From the NCBI GenBank assembly GCA_016650125.1, contig JAENWT010000008.1, positions 62,001-126,000 of the forward strand: DNA of 64,000 bases. The letters are read 5' to 3'. The stretch comes from Thermoleophilia bacterium. GTDB lineage: Bacteria; Actinomycetota; Thermoleophilia; Solirubrobacterales; 70-9. The notes under the pieces were generated by a model. It saw only the letters and a program-made list of their open reading frames with translations. It made no database searches and had not been told where the DNA came from. Numbering within the stretch: the first letter of the stretch is position 1; each line of letters opens with the position of its first letter. A program made the position numbers and the translations under genes. Positions 34,154-43,453 of this stretch are shown piece after piece.

Positions 34154-36277
34154 TTAAATGCCGGCGCTCAAACGCGCCGCCAGCGAGGAGTAGCGGCCGC
34201 CGCCTTCGTCTCGCTTGACCCCCATCTCGAGGGCGGGGCGGTCGCCGATCAGCACGCACATTGACTTCGCGCGGGTGATCGCCGTATAGATCAGGGGCCT
34301 GGTCAGCATTCCCGAATGAGACCGGTGGCAGACGAAGAGCACGACCGGGATCTCGCTGCCCTGAGCCTTGTGGACCGAGATCGCGTAGGCCAGGCGCAGG
34401 TCGGAGGATTCCGAATACGGCACGACGACCTCCTGGCCGACGTCTGTCTGCACGACCGCCATCTCTTCGTCGGGATCGTCCTCGAGCAGAAAGCAGATGG
34501 TGCCGTTCATCAGGCCGAGTTCGTAGGCGTTGCGGGTCTGGATCAGCCGGTCACCGATGCGGAAGCGGTCGGTCAGGGCTTTCCTGCCGTCGGGGTTCAG
34601 CCGCGCCTGGAGCTTCCGGTTGAGGGCGTCGATGCCGACCTCGCCGCGGTAGATCGGGGCGAGGACCTGGACGTCGCGGATCGGATCGAGGCCGAGGCCG
34701 GCCGAAACCCGCTCCCCGACCATGTCGACGACCGCGTCACGGCAGCGCTCCGGCGTCACCCTCTCGACGAAGAAGAAGTCCTGGATCTGATCCTCCTCCG
34801 GGGTGAGGTGAGGTGCGTGTCCCTGGTTCACCTCGTGGGCCGCGGTCGTGATCATCGAGCGCGCCGCCTGCCGGAAGATGAAGGTCAGGCGGGTCACCGG
34901 TAGCACTTCGGACTCGATCAGGTCGGCGAAAGGCTTGCCGGCTCCGATCGGTGGCAGCTGGTCGGCGTCGCCGACCAGGACGATGTGGGTGTCCAGGCCG
35001 AGGCCGCCGAGCAGCATCTCGGCCATGTGGAGGTTGATCATCGAAGCTTCGTCGACGATCAGCAGGTCGATCGGCAGCGGGTGGCCGGGCTTGAAGACGG
35101 GTTCGGTGCCGGGCCGCCATTCGAGCATGCGGTGAATCGTGTGGGCTTCGGCCCCGGTCGCTTCACTCAGCCGCCGGGCGGCGCGGCCGGTCGGGGCGCA
35201 GAGGCCGACCCGCAGCCCTGCTGAACGCGCTTCGGAGACGATCGCCCGTGTACAGACGGTCTTGCCGACGCCGGGCCCGCCGGTGATGATCGAGACCCGG
35301 GCGTCGAAGGCGCCGAGCACGCCCTGCCACTGCTCGTTGGTCAGCGAATCGTCGTCCGGGTGGTCCGGGGTGTGCTCGATGTGCGGTTCGGTGATCGCGC
35401 GGTCGCGAATGTCCGCCGCCACCCAGATCTCGCGGTTCAGTGTGCGCTCGCGGTAGAGGCTGCCGTCCTCGAGGGTCAGGCCCGGGGCGGAGGCCAGCAC
35501 GCCGGGGTCCGGGGGATAGCCCAGCAGCTTGTTGGCATTCACCTGGAGTTCGTCGACCGGCAGGTGGGTGTGGCCGCGGCGCTCGGCCTCGCCGATCAGG
35601 AAATATGCGGCGGCCTGGGCGCGCCGGTCCGATTCCGGCGGCACGTCGGCCGCGAGCGCGATCTTGTCAGCGCGGACGAATCCGACCCCGTCGATCTCGG
35701 TCAGGCGGTACGGGTCCTCGCGGATCGTCTTCATCGCCTGGTCGCCGAACCGGGCATGGATCTTCCCGGCCAGGTGGGCGAGGCCGTGCGGGGCGAGCTC
35801 GACGTGAAGGTCCCGGACGGCCCGGGTCGCGTACCAGCTCTCGGTCGCGGCTTCAGCCTGCCGGGGGCCGAGCTTCGGCAGCGAGCCGAAGACCCCGGAA
35901 GGATCGGCGGTGATTTTCTCCATGACCTCGGCCCCGTAGAGGTCGCAGAGCGTTTCCGCCCGCACCGGACCGATGTGGCGCAGGGTGCTGAGGTAGGCGA
36001 TCTGGCCGGTGCGATCGCCGGGGTCGAGCGGCAGGGCGGTGAACGCCTTGAGCTGCGGCCCGAACCGCTCGTGATGCTGCCATTCCCCGGCCAGGCGCGC
36101 CTTTTCCCCGGGCTTGAGGTGGGCCACAGTGCCGGTCACGACGAATTCCTCGCCGGAGTCGTCCCGGACCTCGATCACCGCGAAACCGTCGTCTTCGGCG
36201 GTGAAGATGACGCGGCTGACCTCGACCGGACCCTCGAATCCGTTTTCGTTCTCGAAGAGGGGCTGATTCACCGGCAT
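34154..36277 (-). CDS. RecD2-like ATP-dependent DNA helicase
   Basis: The 707-residue protein matches RecD2, a 5'-3' superfamily 1B helicase working without RecBC. The N-terminal 300 residues hold an OB-like and helix-hairpin-helix region. The helicase core follows: ITGGPGVGKTVCTRAIV (motif I, near 335), LLIVDEASMI (II, near 410), VGDADQLPPIGAGKP (III), and AYAISVHKAQGSEIPVVLF and YTAITRAKSMCVLIGD (V-VI, near 640-680). All catalytic motifs are intact. It diverges from the PadR gene with 51 bases between them. It likely acts in replication-fork or recombinational repair. Confidence 0.9.
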   Translation of the reverse strand: MPVNQPLFENENGFEGPVEVSRVIFTAEDDGFAVIEVRDDSGEEFVVTGTVAHLKPGEKARLAGEWQHHERFGPQLKAFTALPLDPGDRTGQIAYLSTLRHIGPVRAETLCDLYGAEVMEKITADPSGVFGSLPKLGPRQAEAATESWYATRAVRDLHVELAPHGLAHLAGKIHARFGDQAMKTIREDPYRLTEIDGVGFVRADKIALAADVPPESDRRAQAAAYFLIGEAERRGHTHLPVDELQVNANKLLGYPPDPGVLASAPGLTLEDGSLYRERTLNREIWVAADIRDRAITEPHIEHTPDHPDDDSLTNEQWQGVLGAFDARVSIITGGPGVGKTVCTRAIVSEARSAGLRVGLCAPTGRAARRLSEATGAEAHTIHRMLEWRPGTEPVFKPGHPLPIDLLIVDEASMINLHMAEMLLGGLGLDTHIVLVGDADQLPPIGAGKPFADLIESEVLPVTRLTFIFRQAARSMITTAAHEVNQGHAPHLTPEEDQIQDFFFVERVTPERCRDAVVDMVGERVSAGLGLDPIRDVQVLAPIYRGEVGIDALNRKLQARLNPDGRKALTDRFRIGDRLIQTRNAYELGLMNGTICFLLEDDPDEEMAVVQTDVGQEVVVPYSESSDLRLAYAISVHKAQGSEIPVVLFVCHRSHSGMLTRPLIYTAITRAKSMCVLIGDRPALEMGVKRDEGGGRYSSLAARLSAGI

Positions 36278-36328
36278 TGGCTGAGGATAAGGAAGACCAT
36301 GGATGCCCGTTACGTAAACTCGCTGTGA

Positions 36329-36790
36329 ATGGCGGACAAGGGTTCAAATCTGGAGGATGCGGTTGCGGAAGCGACCAAGGCGGCCACCCGCCAGAAGACC
36401 GGTGACACGGGGCGAAAGCGCGGCGGCGGCCGGGCTTCGGATGTCTTCGGCGGCGAGATGCGGCGGCGCGACCTTTTCCCGCTGCTGGTGCTGCATCTGA
36501 TCCGGACCGAGCCGTCCTACGGCAACCTCCTGATCGAAGCGATCGAATCGATGACCCAGGGGGTCGTGTCGGTTAACCCGAACACGATGTACCCGCTTCT
36601 CAGGGACCTCGAGAGCAAAGGCATGATCGAAGGCGACTGGGAGCATCCCGACAAGCGGACCCGCCGCTTCTACTCGATCACCCCGGCCGGGGAAGAGGAA
36701 TACGGCCGGCTGGTTGAAGAGATCGAGCCGTTTCTCGACTCGGTGATCCGCTCGATCAGCCTGATCAAGGCCGAGGTCTACGGAAAATAG
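36329..36790 (+). CDS. PadR-family transcriptional regulator
   Basis: The 153-residue protein has a Lys-rich, low-complexity N-terminal 40 residues and then a PadR winged helix. Typical segments are LLVLHLIRTEPSYGNLLIEA, NPNTMYPLLRDLESKGMIEG and RRFYSITPAGEEEYGRL. The short C-terminal helix is of the PadR-s1 type, which forms dimers. The CFA synthase gene follows after 51 bases in the same direction, so it may control membrane-lipid modification. No operator was identified. Confidence 0.85.
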   Translation: MADKGSNLEDAVAEATKAATRQKTGDTGRKRGGGRASDVFGGEMRRRDLFPLLVLHLIRTEPSYGNLLIEAIESMTQGVVSVNPNTMYPLLRDLESKGMIEGDWEHPDKRTRRFYSITPAGEEEYGRLVEEIEPFLDSVIRSISLIKAEVYGK

Positions 36791-36841
36791 TTTTGCCCAC
36801 CGCGGCCTTCGGCTCGGCCCTGGCTCGGATAGTCTCGGGTC

Positions 36842-38155
36842 ATGTACAGCACAGGCGGAGTTGCCGATCGTTTTGTTCCCCTCGTCTCGAAGCTGGAGGG
36901 CCGGTTGAGCGGCCCGCTGCCGGCCGCGGTCCGGTTCTGGGACGGCTCGGAGTTCGGGCCCGGTGAACGGGGCCCGGTCGAGGACACGATCGTGGTGCGC
37001 AACAAACGCGGGCTCACGTACGTGGTGATGCGGCCCGACCAGGTCGGCATCGCCCGCGGCTGGGTCTCCGGGGACATCGAGCTCGAAGGTGACCTCGAGC
37101 GGGTGATGATGGCCGGATCGAAGCTCTATGGCTTCGACTTCACACCCTTAGAGAAGCTCGAAGCCGCGCGCCTCGCGCTGGCGGTCGGCGCAGTGAAGAT
37201 CCCACCGCCCAAGCCGCCGGAGACCGAGGTCAAGGTCTCGGGCCGGCTGCATTCGCTGGGCCGCGACCGCGAGGCGATCTCCCACCACTACGACGTCTCG
37301 AACGAGTTCTACCGGCTGATCCTCGGGCCGACCATGGTCTACTCCTGCGCCTACTTCGCTTCGGAAGACGACACGATCGAAGAGGCTCAGACGCGCAAGC
37401 TCGACGTGATCTGCCGCAAGCTGGAGCTCAAGCCCGGGGAACGGCTGCTCGACATCGGCTGCGGCTGGGGATCGCTGATCATCCACGCGGCCGCCAACTA
37501 CGGCGTGCGGGGGGTCGGCGTGACCCTCTCCGAGGAGCAGGCGAAGCTGGCACGCGAGCGGATCTCCGCGGCCGGCCTGAGCGACATGTGCGAGGTCCGG
37601 ATCCAGGACTACCGCGAAGTCACCGACGGGCCCTACGACAAGATCTCGTCTGTCGGCATGTACGAGCACGTCGGCGCCAGCCAGCTCGACAACTACATGG
37701 AGACCGTGAAGAACCTCGGCAAGCCCGGGGGGCTCGCGCTCCATCACGGCATCTGCCGGATGCAGAACGACCAAGAGCAGCCCAACACCTTCATCACCCG
37801 TTACGTATTCCCCGACGGCGAGCTCCATCGGGTCGCGACGGTCGTCGCCGCCCTGGAAAAGTCGGGCCAGGAGATGCGCGACGCCGAGTCGCTGCGTGAG
37901 CATTACGCCCTGACCCTGAAGCGGTGGGTCCAGAACCTCGCCGAGAACAAGGCCTCAGCGCAAGCGCAGATCGGCGAGGAGCGCGAGCGCATCTGGCGGC
38001 TCTACATGACGGCCAGCATCGGCGCTTTCGAGCGTGGCGACGTCGCGATCCACCAGATCGTGGCCACGTTCCCGGGCGCCCGGCACGAACTGCCGCTCGC
38101 CCGGCCCGGCTTCGTCCAGCCGCTCCCGGAAGTGGATCCCGCGCTTACGGAATGA
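36842..38155 (+). CDS. cfa: cyclopropane-fatty-acyl-phospholipid synthase family methyltransferase
   Basis: The 437-residue protein is a CFA/MMAS-type enzyme that adds a methylene group from SAM to unsaturated acyl chains of membrane lipids. Residues about 140-165 carry SHHYDVSNEFYRLILGP and GPTMVYSCAYF. The SAM motif LLDIGCGWGSLIIHAA is near residue 200, and KISSVGMYEHVG near 265. The N-terminal 120 residues form the lipid-binding domain. It is preceded by a PadR regulator and overlaps the convergent signalling gene by 11 bases. Confidence 0.9.
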   Translation: MYSTGGVADRFVPLVSKLEGRLSGPLPAAVRFWDGSEFGPGERGPVEDTIVVRNKRGLTYVVMRPDQVGIARGWVSGDIELEGDLERVMMAGSKLYGFDFTPLEKLEAARLALAVGAVKIPPPKPPETEVKVSGRLHSLGRDREAISHHYDVSNEFYRLILGPTMVYSCAYFASEDDTIEEAQTRKLDVICRKLELKPGERLLDIGCGWGSLIIHAAANYGVRGVGVTLSEEQAKLARERISAAGLSDMCEVRIQDYREVTDGPYDKISSVGMYEHVGASQLDNYMETVKNLGKPGGLALHHGICRMQNDQEQPNTFITRYVFPDGELHRVATVVAALEKSGQEMRDAESLREHYALTLKRWVQNLAENKASAQAQIGEERERIWRLYMTASIGAFERGDVAIHQIVATFPGARHELPLARPGFVQPLPEVDPALTE

Positions 38156-40400
38156 GCGAGTTGGCGGGCGCTTCGTCGAGCATGCGGGTGGCGTCTTCGG
38201 CCGATACCGGCACGGAGATCAGGTAGCCCTGGGCGAGCTGGCAGCCGAGGTCGCGCACCATCTGGAGCTGAGCCTCCGAGCTGACGGCTTCGGCGACGAC
38301 GGTCATCGAGAACGCCTTGCCGATCTGGACGATCGCGTCGGTGATCGCCGACCCCTTGGGATCGCCGACCGCGAGGTGCTCGATGAACGACCGGTCGATC
38401 TTGAGCGAGTCGAGCGGGAACTCGTTGAGGTAGCTGAGTGACGAGAATCCGGTACCGAAGTCGTCGAGCGCCAGCCAGATACCGAGCTCGTGGAGATCCT
38501 TCATGACGTTTTTGACGGTGCTCGTTCCCTCGACGAGGACGGTCTCGGTGATTTCCATGGCGAGCCGGTCGGGCCGGATTCCGTGCTCGCCGATCAGCTC
38601 ACTGACCAGCTGGGGCAGCCGGGGGTCGCGGATCATCCGGGCCGAGGTGTTGACCGCCAGGATCAGCCTGCGGTCCTCGTCGATCATGTTCTGCCACACA
38701 CCGAGCTGCTTGGCGCCCTCTCGGAGTACCCACTGGTCGATCTGCGTGATCAGGTCGCTCTCTTCCGCGATCGGGACGAACTCGAGCGGGGTGAGAAGCC
38801 CCTTTTCCGGGTGCTGCCAGCGCACCAGGGCTTCGAATGCGGTCAGCTTGCCGGTCCGGAGGGAGATGATGGGCTGGTAGTTCAGCACCAGCTGGTCGGA
38901 CTCGAGGGCTCTCCGGAGTTCGCGCTCGACCTCCAGGCGCCTTACGGCCTTCTCGCGCATCGGCTGTCCGAAAAGCTCGCTCCGGGCCCGGCCCATTTCC
39001 TTGGCCCGGTACATCGCGGCGTCGGCCTCCTGCAGCAGTCCCTCCACCGATTTGGAATCGTCGTAGGCCGGGGAGTAGATCGCGATTCCGGCACTGGCCG
39101 AGACGAAGTGCTCGCTCCCGAGGACCGTGATCGGCTTCTTCAGGCTTTCGAGCAGGCTGTCAGCGATCTCCCTGGCTTCGGCTTCATCCCTGACGACGTT
39201 CATTACCACCGCGAATTCGTCGCCGCCGAAGCGGGCCAGGGTGTCCCCCATGCGGATTCCCTCGCTCAGCCTCGGAGCGACCTCTCGCAGCATGTCGTCG
39301 CCGGCCTGATGCCCGATGCCGTCGTTGATCAGCTTGAAGTGGTCGAGGTCGAGAAAGACCACACCGGCCTGCTCGCCGGATTCCCGGGCAGTGTCGATTG
39401 CCGTCTTGAGGCGGTCGGTGAACAGCTGGCGGTTGGGAAGCCCGGTGAGCGGATCGTGGAGCAGGCGGTGACGGAGTGATTCGTCGGCGCGGTGCCTCTC
39501 GATGGCGTTGGCCAGGACATTGGCGGTGGCTTTGAGGAAATGCTCGTCCTGCTTGCCGAAGCGGTGGGGTTCGGTCGAATTCACCGAAAGGATCCCGAAC
39601 CGCCCGTGGGATCCGTCGATCGGAACGACCATGCTGCTGCGGATCTCCGGCGTGCTGTGTTCCCGGTATTCGGCGACCCGGGGGTCGGTGTGCCAGTCGT
39701 GGATCGGGGCGACCTCACCCTGGACGATCCGATCTCCCGGCCAACGGTCGGTGTCGTAGGGCAGCACTTTCGTGACGGGAGTGTCGTTTGAACTGTGGCG
39801 GAGGATCAGCTGTTTGTAGTCCTCCTGCTCCCACACCGACACCTCATGCATCCCTTCCTGGTTGATCAGCAGGTCGACCGCAATCTCGATCAGCCTGTCG
39901 GGGTGTTCGCCGCTCATCGCAAGCTCCCCCAGCCGGGCGGTCATCATCTGCTGGTCGATTTTCTGCTGCACGACGAACTCGGCCTGCTTGAGGGCGCTGA
40001 TGTCCTGCATCACGCCGTGCCAAAGCGGCACGCCGCGGCCGTCGGCGACCAGCCGGGCCCGCTCGTAGATCCAGATGTATTCGCCATCCTTGTTCCGAAG
40101 GCGGTATTCGGCCGGTGGGTGGGCGTCCAGGCCGATCAGCCGTTCGTCCTCGAATCTCATCGCCTGAGCGATGTCGTCCGGGTGGGTCGACCGGAACCAG
40201 ATCCCGGGATCCGAGGTCCACTCTTCCGGGGTGTAGCCGAGGATCAGTTCGATCTGGGGACTGACGAAGTGCCAGCGCCCTGATTCACCCATCTCGGCCG
40301 AGTAGACGATGGCCGGAACGGCTTCGATCAGCCCGCGGATTTCCTCATCGGTCCGGCGCAGTTCTTCGTTCGTTGGATGTTCTTCGGGTGCTGTTGTCAT
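38145..40400 (-). CDS. PAS-GAF-GGDEF-EAL cyclic-di-GMP signalling protein
   Basis: The 751-residue protein has a PAS domain (about 20-140; EAVPAIVYSAEMGESGRW) and a GAF domain (about 150-300). A GGDEF domain (310-480; RFGGDEFAVVMN) is followed by an EAL domain (490-745; TAFEALVRWQHPEKG, LDDFGTGFSSLSYL). Both the GGDEF and EAL catalytic motifs are intact, so it may make and break cyclic-di-GMP depending on the sensor state. No membrane segment is visible, so it acts in the cytoplasm. Ligands of the PAS and GAF domains are unknown. Confidence 0.9.
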   Translation of the reverse strand: MTTAPEEHPTNEELRRTDEEIRGLIEAVPAIVYSAEMGESGRWHFVSPQIELILGYTPEEWTSDPGIWFRSTHPDDIAQAMRFEDERLIGLDAHPPAEYRLRNKDGEYIWIYERARLVADGRGVPLWHGVMQDISALKQAEFVVQQKIDQQMMTARLGELAMSGEHPDRLIEIAVDLLINQEGMHEVSVWEQEDYKQLILRHSSNDTPVTKVLPYDTDRWPGDRIVQGEVAPIHDWHTDPRVAEYREHSTPEIRSSMVVPIDGSHGRFGILSVNSTEPHRFGKQDEHFLKATANVLANAIERHRADESLRHRLLHDPLTGLPNRQLFTDRLKTAIDTARESGEQAGVVFLDLDHFKLINDGIGHQAGDDMLREVAPRLSEGIRMGDTLARFGGDEFAVVMNVVRDEAEAREIADSLLESLKKPITVLGSEHFVSASAGIAIYSPAYDDSKSVEGLLQEADAAMYRAKEMGRARSELFGQPMREKAVRRLEVERELRRALESDQLVLNYQPIISLRTGKLTAFEALVRWQHPEKGLLTPLEFVPIAEESDLITQIDQWVLREGAKQLGVWQNMIDEDRRLILAVNTSARMIRDPRLPQLVSELIGEHGIRPDRLAMEITETVLVEGTSTVKNVMKDLHELGIWLALDDFGTGFSSLSYLNEFPLDSLKIDRSFIEHLAVGDPKGSAITDAIVQIGKAFSMTVVAEAVSSEAQLQMVRDLGCQLAQGYLISVPVSAEDATRMLDEAPANSLIP

Positions 40401-40485
40401 TTCTCCGCCCTAAAGCGAAACCCGGTTCATTATGTCCCGGAGTTGGCGCTTCGGCAAGTCGGTGACGGTATCCGGTACGAATCGA

Positions 40486-41634
40486 TCACCGGCAGTGGGC
40501 TGACTTTGCCATTCCTTCGACGGCCATTTCGATCAGCGCCGGCGAGGTTCCGATGTTCATACGGCAGTAGCCGGCGCCGCCCTTACCGAACGTCGGGCCG
40601 GAGCTGAGCGCGACCCGCCCGGAGCTCAGGATCGCTTCGGCCGGGTCGTCGCCGAGACCGAGCGCCCGGCAGTCGAGCCAGGCGAGGTAGCCGGCCTCCG
40701 GCATCCGGTATCCGACCTCGGGCAGGTGCTCCGCAAGCAGCTCCGCGAGCCGGTGCCGGTTGAAGTCGAGCTGGGCCAGGACCTGGTCGAGCCAGTCGTC
40801 ACCCTGGGTGAATGCCGCTTGCGCTCCGATCACCCCGAGATGCCCCGGATGCTTCGCGCCGAACGGCAGGTCTTCGACGATCCGTCTGGTGCGATCGGAG
40901 GCGGTGGCCAGCACGGCGCAGGTGAGACCGGCGAGGTTGAAGGTCTTCGAGGCCGAGCTGAGGCAGATGCCCCATTCGGCCGCCGCGGCGGAAACCGGGA
41001 GGAAAGGCTCGTGAATCGCGCCGGGGAGTGTCAGCGGCGCGTGGATCTCGTCGCTGAGGACCCAGGCCTCGTGCTCGGCCGCGAGGGCGGCGATCGCTTC
41101 GAGTTCGGGCCGGGTGGGGACGCTTCCGGCCGGATTGTGCGGGCTGCAGAGGATGAGGATGCGGGCTCCCGACCGGAACCCGGACTCGATCCTGTCGAGG
41201 TCGAGGGTCCGGCCATTTGCCATCGGCGCCTCGATCAGACGGCAGCCGGCTTCTTCGATCACCGTGAAGAACGGGTGGTAGACCGGGGGCGTGATCATGA
41301 CCCCGTCGCCCGGGGTGGTCAGGGCGCCCAGGAGCGCGCTGATACCGCCGACCACGTCACCCGTCGCTTCGATTCCGGCCGGGTCGGGCGACCAGTTGAG
41401 CCGGCGTGAGGCAAAACCGGCGAAGGCCGTGGCCAGGCCACTCGCGTCAGGATTCGCGTATCCGGTGTCGTTGCGCTCGATCGCCGCGGACAGTGCCGTC
41501 TTGACCGGTTCCGCCACGGGAAAGTCCATCTCCGCAACCCAGGTCGGCAGCACGTCCGGTTCGTACCTCGTCCACTTGACGCTCCGCCGGAGGCGAAGCT
41601 GGTCGAGATCGAGCTGATCGAGCCGGTAGTCCAC
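40486..41634 (-). CDS. PatB/MalY-type PLP-dependent C-S lyase or aminotransferase
   Basis: The 382-residue fold-type I enzyme has WVAEMDFPVAEPVKTAL near residue 35, VYHPFFTVIEEAGC near 115, and ILILCSPHNPAGSVP near 155. The PLP lysine lies in LSSASKTFNLAGL near 225. This set is diagnostic of the PatB/MalY group, usually cystathionine beta-lyases. I start at GTG 41634, which gives VDYRLDQLDLDQL; an ATG 48 bases upstream falls inside a conserved inverted repeat and would add an unusual extension. Upstream lies a striking array of TGGAA/TTCCA sites. Confidence 0.83.
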   Translation of the reverse strand: MDYRLDQLDLDQLRLRRSVKWTRYEPDVLPTWVAEMDFPVAEPVKTALSAAIERNDTGYANPDASGLATAFAGFASRRLNWSPDPAGIEATGDVVGGISALLGALTTPGDGVMITPPVYHPFFTVIEEAGCRLIEAPMANGRTLDLDRIESGFRSGARILILCSPHNPAGSVPTRPELEAIAALAAEHEAWVLSDEIHAPLTLPGAIHEPFLPVSAAAAEWGICLSSASKTFNLAGLTCAVLATASDRTRRIVEDLPFGAKHPGHLGVIGAQAAFTQGDDWLDQVLAQLDFNRHRLAELLAEHLPEVGYRMPEAGYLAWLDCRALGLGDDPAEAILSSGRVALSSGPTFGKGGAGYCRMNIGTSPALIEMAVEGMAKSAHCR

Positions 41635-41669
41635 CTCGCCACTATCCCAGCTGAACCGACTCAGACCCG

Positions 41670-41716
41670 TTCTGGAAAGCATTTCCAGTAAATGGAACGG
41701 GGAATGCTTTCCAGAA
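41670..41716. promoter_or_regulatory. inverted-repeat array upstream of the PatB-like gene
   Basis: TTCTGGAAAGCATT (41670-41683) and AATGCTTTCCAGAA (41703-41716) are perfect 14-bp inverted arms around 19 bases. The left arm with its following bases also forms CTGGAAA-GCA-TTTCCAG. The middle holds TTCCA-GTAAA-TGGAA. The result is an alternating row of TGGAA and TTCCA half-sites, 36-82 bases upstream of the PatB-like start, which suggests cooperative binding by a repressor. Confidence 0.5.
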
Positions 41717-41811
41717 TGTTTCGGATAACCGGATCACGACCGGGGAACGGCTACGTCGAGGTGGTCGACTCGGTCGTCCGGCCTGAGGCTTTCAACTGAG
41801 ACGGTGACGAC

Positions 41812-42846
41812 TCAGGCGGCGTCAGAGAACTTCGCGTGCGCGCGTTCGATCTCGCCGGTCATGCCGGCGACGTTGAGCCAGGTCGGATTGACTGCTTCGA
41901 ATCCGCGGCGGACCGACGCTTTCACGTTCGGCTCGAGCTTCGCTTCAACGCAGGCGTTGACCCGGCGCAGCAGGTCCTCTTCGCCTTCCGAGGTCTCACG
42001 CTTCTTGAGGAAGGACTCGTGCCAGTCGTTGATCGCGCGGATCGCGCGGTCGCAGGTCGCCTCGGGATCCTGCCGGGCCAGACCGAAATGGGCGAGGTGG
42101 AGACTCGAAGGTTTCTTCGCCCGGATCCGCTCGATCGAGGCGATCGCTTCCTCGCGGGAGTAGTCGGCAGGTGGTGAAGCGGGCCGGATGATCGGCGACC
42201 CGGGCAGCCGCAGCCCGAGGGCGTCGCCGCAGAGGATCGCGGTGGTCTTCTGGTCGTAGAAGGACATGTGCGCCCGGGTGTGACCGGGGGTGGCGATGGC
42301 TTCGAGCAGGCGGTCGCCGAGGTCGATCGTGTCGCCGTCCTCTAGGGACTGGATCCGATCGGGATCGATCGATTCGGGGAAGCCGAAGAGCGATTCGGTC
42401 TGGTCGCCCCAGACCGACTTGACCGACTCGGTGAGCTGGCTGGGATCAGCCAGATGCCGGGTCACGCGGGAATGGATGTAGACCGTCGCGCCGGGGTATT
42501 CCCGGGCGAGCCGCGCTGCGGCGCCGGCGTGGTCGAAGTGGATGTGGGTCAGGATGATCGAGTCGAGCTGGTCGATGCCGAGGTCGCCGAGGGCGTCGAT
42601 CACGTTTTCAGCCGTGTTGGCCGGGCCGGGATCGACGATTGCCGGCCGGGCTCCGGGCAGCAGGTGGGCGGCCATCATCTCGGGCTCGCCGAACATCTGC
42701 GTGTCGATCACCACCGGTTCGTTCGTCTTCGGCGGTGAGACTCCGATGGGGCGGGAGGAGCTCTTGGCATGACCGTTTCGCGAAGCGAATCTGGCTGAAC
42801 TCAGATTGCCTAAAACTTTCTTCCGAACGTTGAAACGTGTTGTCAT
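41812..42846 (-). CDS. MBL-fold metallo-hydrolase
   Basis: The 344-residue protein has the metallo-beta-lactamase metal motif ILTHIHFDHAGAAARL near residue 100. Later ligands lie in IATPGHTRAHMSFYD near 190 and LCGDALGLRL near 212. Glyoxalase-II-like and lactonase-like MBL proteins share this layout; no single substrate can be named. The first 40 residues are basic and look poorly conserved, so a later start is possible. The PatB-like gene lies downstream on the same strand after a 177-base gap filled with operator-like repeats. Confidence 0.82.
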   Translation of the reverse strand: MTTRFNVRKKVLGNLSSARFASRNGHAKSSSRPIGVSPPKTNEPVVIDTQMFGEPEMMAAHLLPGARPAIVDPGPANTAENVIDALGDLGIDQLDSIILTHIHFDHAGAAARLAREYPGATVYIHSRVTRHLADPSQLTESVKSVWGDQTESLFGFPESIDPDRIQSLEDGDTIDLGDRLLEAIATPGHTRAHMSFYDQKTTAILCGDALGLRLPGSPIIRPASPPADYSREEAIASIERIRAKKPSSLHLAHFGLARQDPEATCDRAIRAINDWHESFLKKRETSEGEEDLLRRVNACVEAKLEPNVKASVRRGFEAVNPTWLNVAGMTGEIERAHAKFSDAA

Positions 42847-43040
42847 GTCTATACCTACAACCGATCAGGACGGCAATTGATGCGGTCGAATAGCTGAATG
42901 TGCCTCTTTATTCGTTGTTCCCGTTCAGTTGCCTGCCAATCATGCAGATTGATTTTGCAATGCGTGTGAACGAGGCGTTTCCGGACCGGCGACGTATCCG
43001 CGCCGGCGGGACCGCCTCTGGAAAGGGCTCCTTAAATGCG

Positions 43041-43063
43041 AAACGCCCGCCGGATGGCGGGCG
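43041..43063 (-). terminator. intrinsic terminator of the cold-shock gene
   Basis: On the minus strand, CGCCCGCC-ATCC-GGCGGGCG (8-bp stem, 4-base loop) is followed by TTTCGC. It lies 29 bases after the cold-shock gene stop. Confidence 0.75.
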
Positions 43064-43092
43064 CGCTCGCGATGCTTCTGCTTGGGAAAAGC

Positions 43093-43296
43093 CTAGATGG
43101 CTTCAACCGATGCAGCAGCCGGACCCTTGGGTCCGTCTTCAGCTTCGTAACTGACCTTTGCACCCTCTGCGAGAGTGCGGAAACCGTCAGCCTGGATGGC
43201 GCTGTGATGGACGAACACGTCCTTCGAACCGTCATCGGGCGTAATGAAACCAAAGCCCTTTTCGTCGCTGAACCACTTAACTGTGCCTGTGGGCAT
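43093..43296 (-). CDS. csp: cold-shock protein (CSD)
   Basis: The 67-residue protein is a single cold-shock domain. [19 protein letters not shown] carries the RNP1 motif and [10 protein letters not shown] the RNP2 motif. It binds single-stranded RNA or DNA in the cytoplasm and melts RNA structure. The ATG is preceded by GGAGGA at the right distance; a longer open frame upstream is not coding. It is followed by a terminator and preceded by a leader containing a palindrome, and the DEAD-box helicase lies upstream on the same strand. Confidence 0.93.
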   Translation of the reverse strand: MPTGTVKWFSDEKGFGFITPDDGSKDVFVHHSAIQADGFRTLAEGAKVSYEAEDGPKGPAAASVEAI

Positions 43297-43373
43297 TGAA
43301 TCCTCCACATGATGGTGAGGCAAACGCGGAGGATGCTGGTAAAGCAACGACTGCGAGCGCTACACACGTCTTT

Positions 43374-43391
43374 GTTGGGGTAATCCCCAAC
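43374..43391. promoter_or_regulatory. 18-bp palindrome in the cold-shock gene leader
   Basis: GTTGGGG-TAAT-CCCCAAC is a perfect 7-bp stem with a 4-base loop, about 78 bases upstream of the cold-shock gene start. It could be a leader stem for temperature-dependent control, or the end of the upstream helicase transcript. Confidence 0.35.
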
Positions 43392-43453
43392 CCTATGTCC
43401 GGGACCGTAGCACGGTTTAGCCCCGACGGGGGACTTTGAGGCAGATGAGACAA

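Noticed and set aside
42900-43154. Short open frame downstream of the cold-shock gene
   Set aside because: It runs through the terminator stem and into the cold-shock gene on the opposite strand and resembles no protein.
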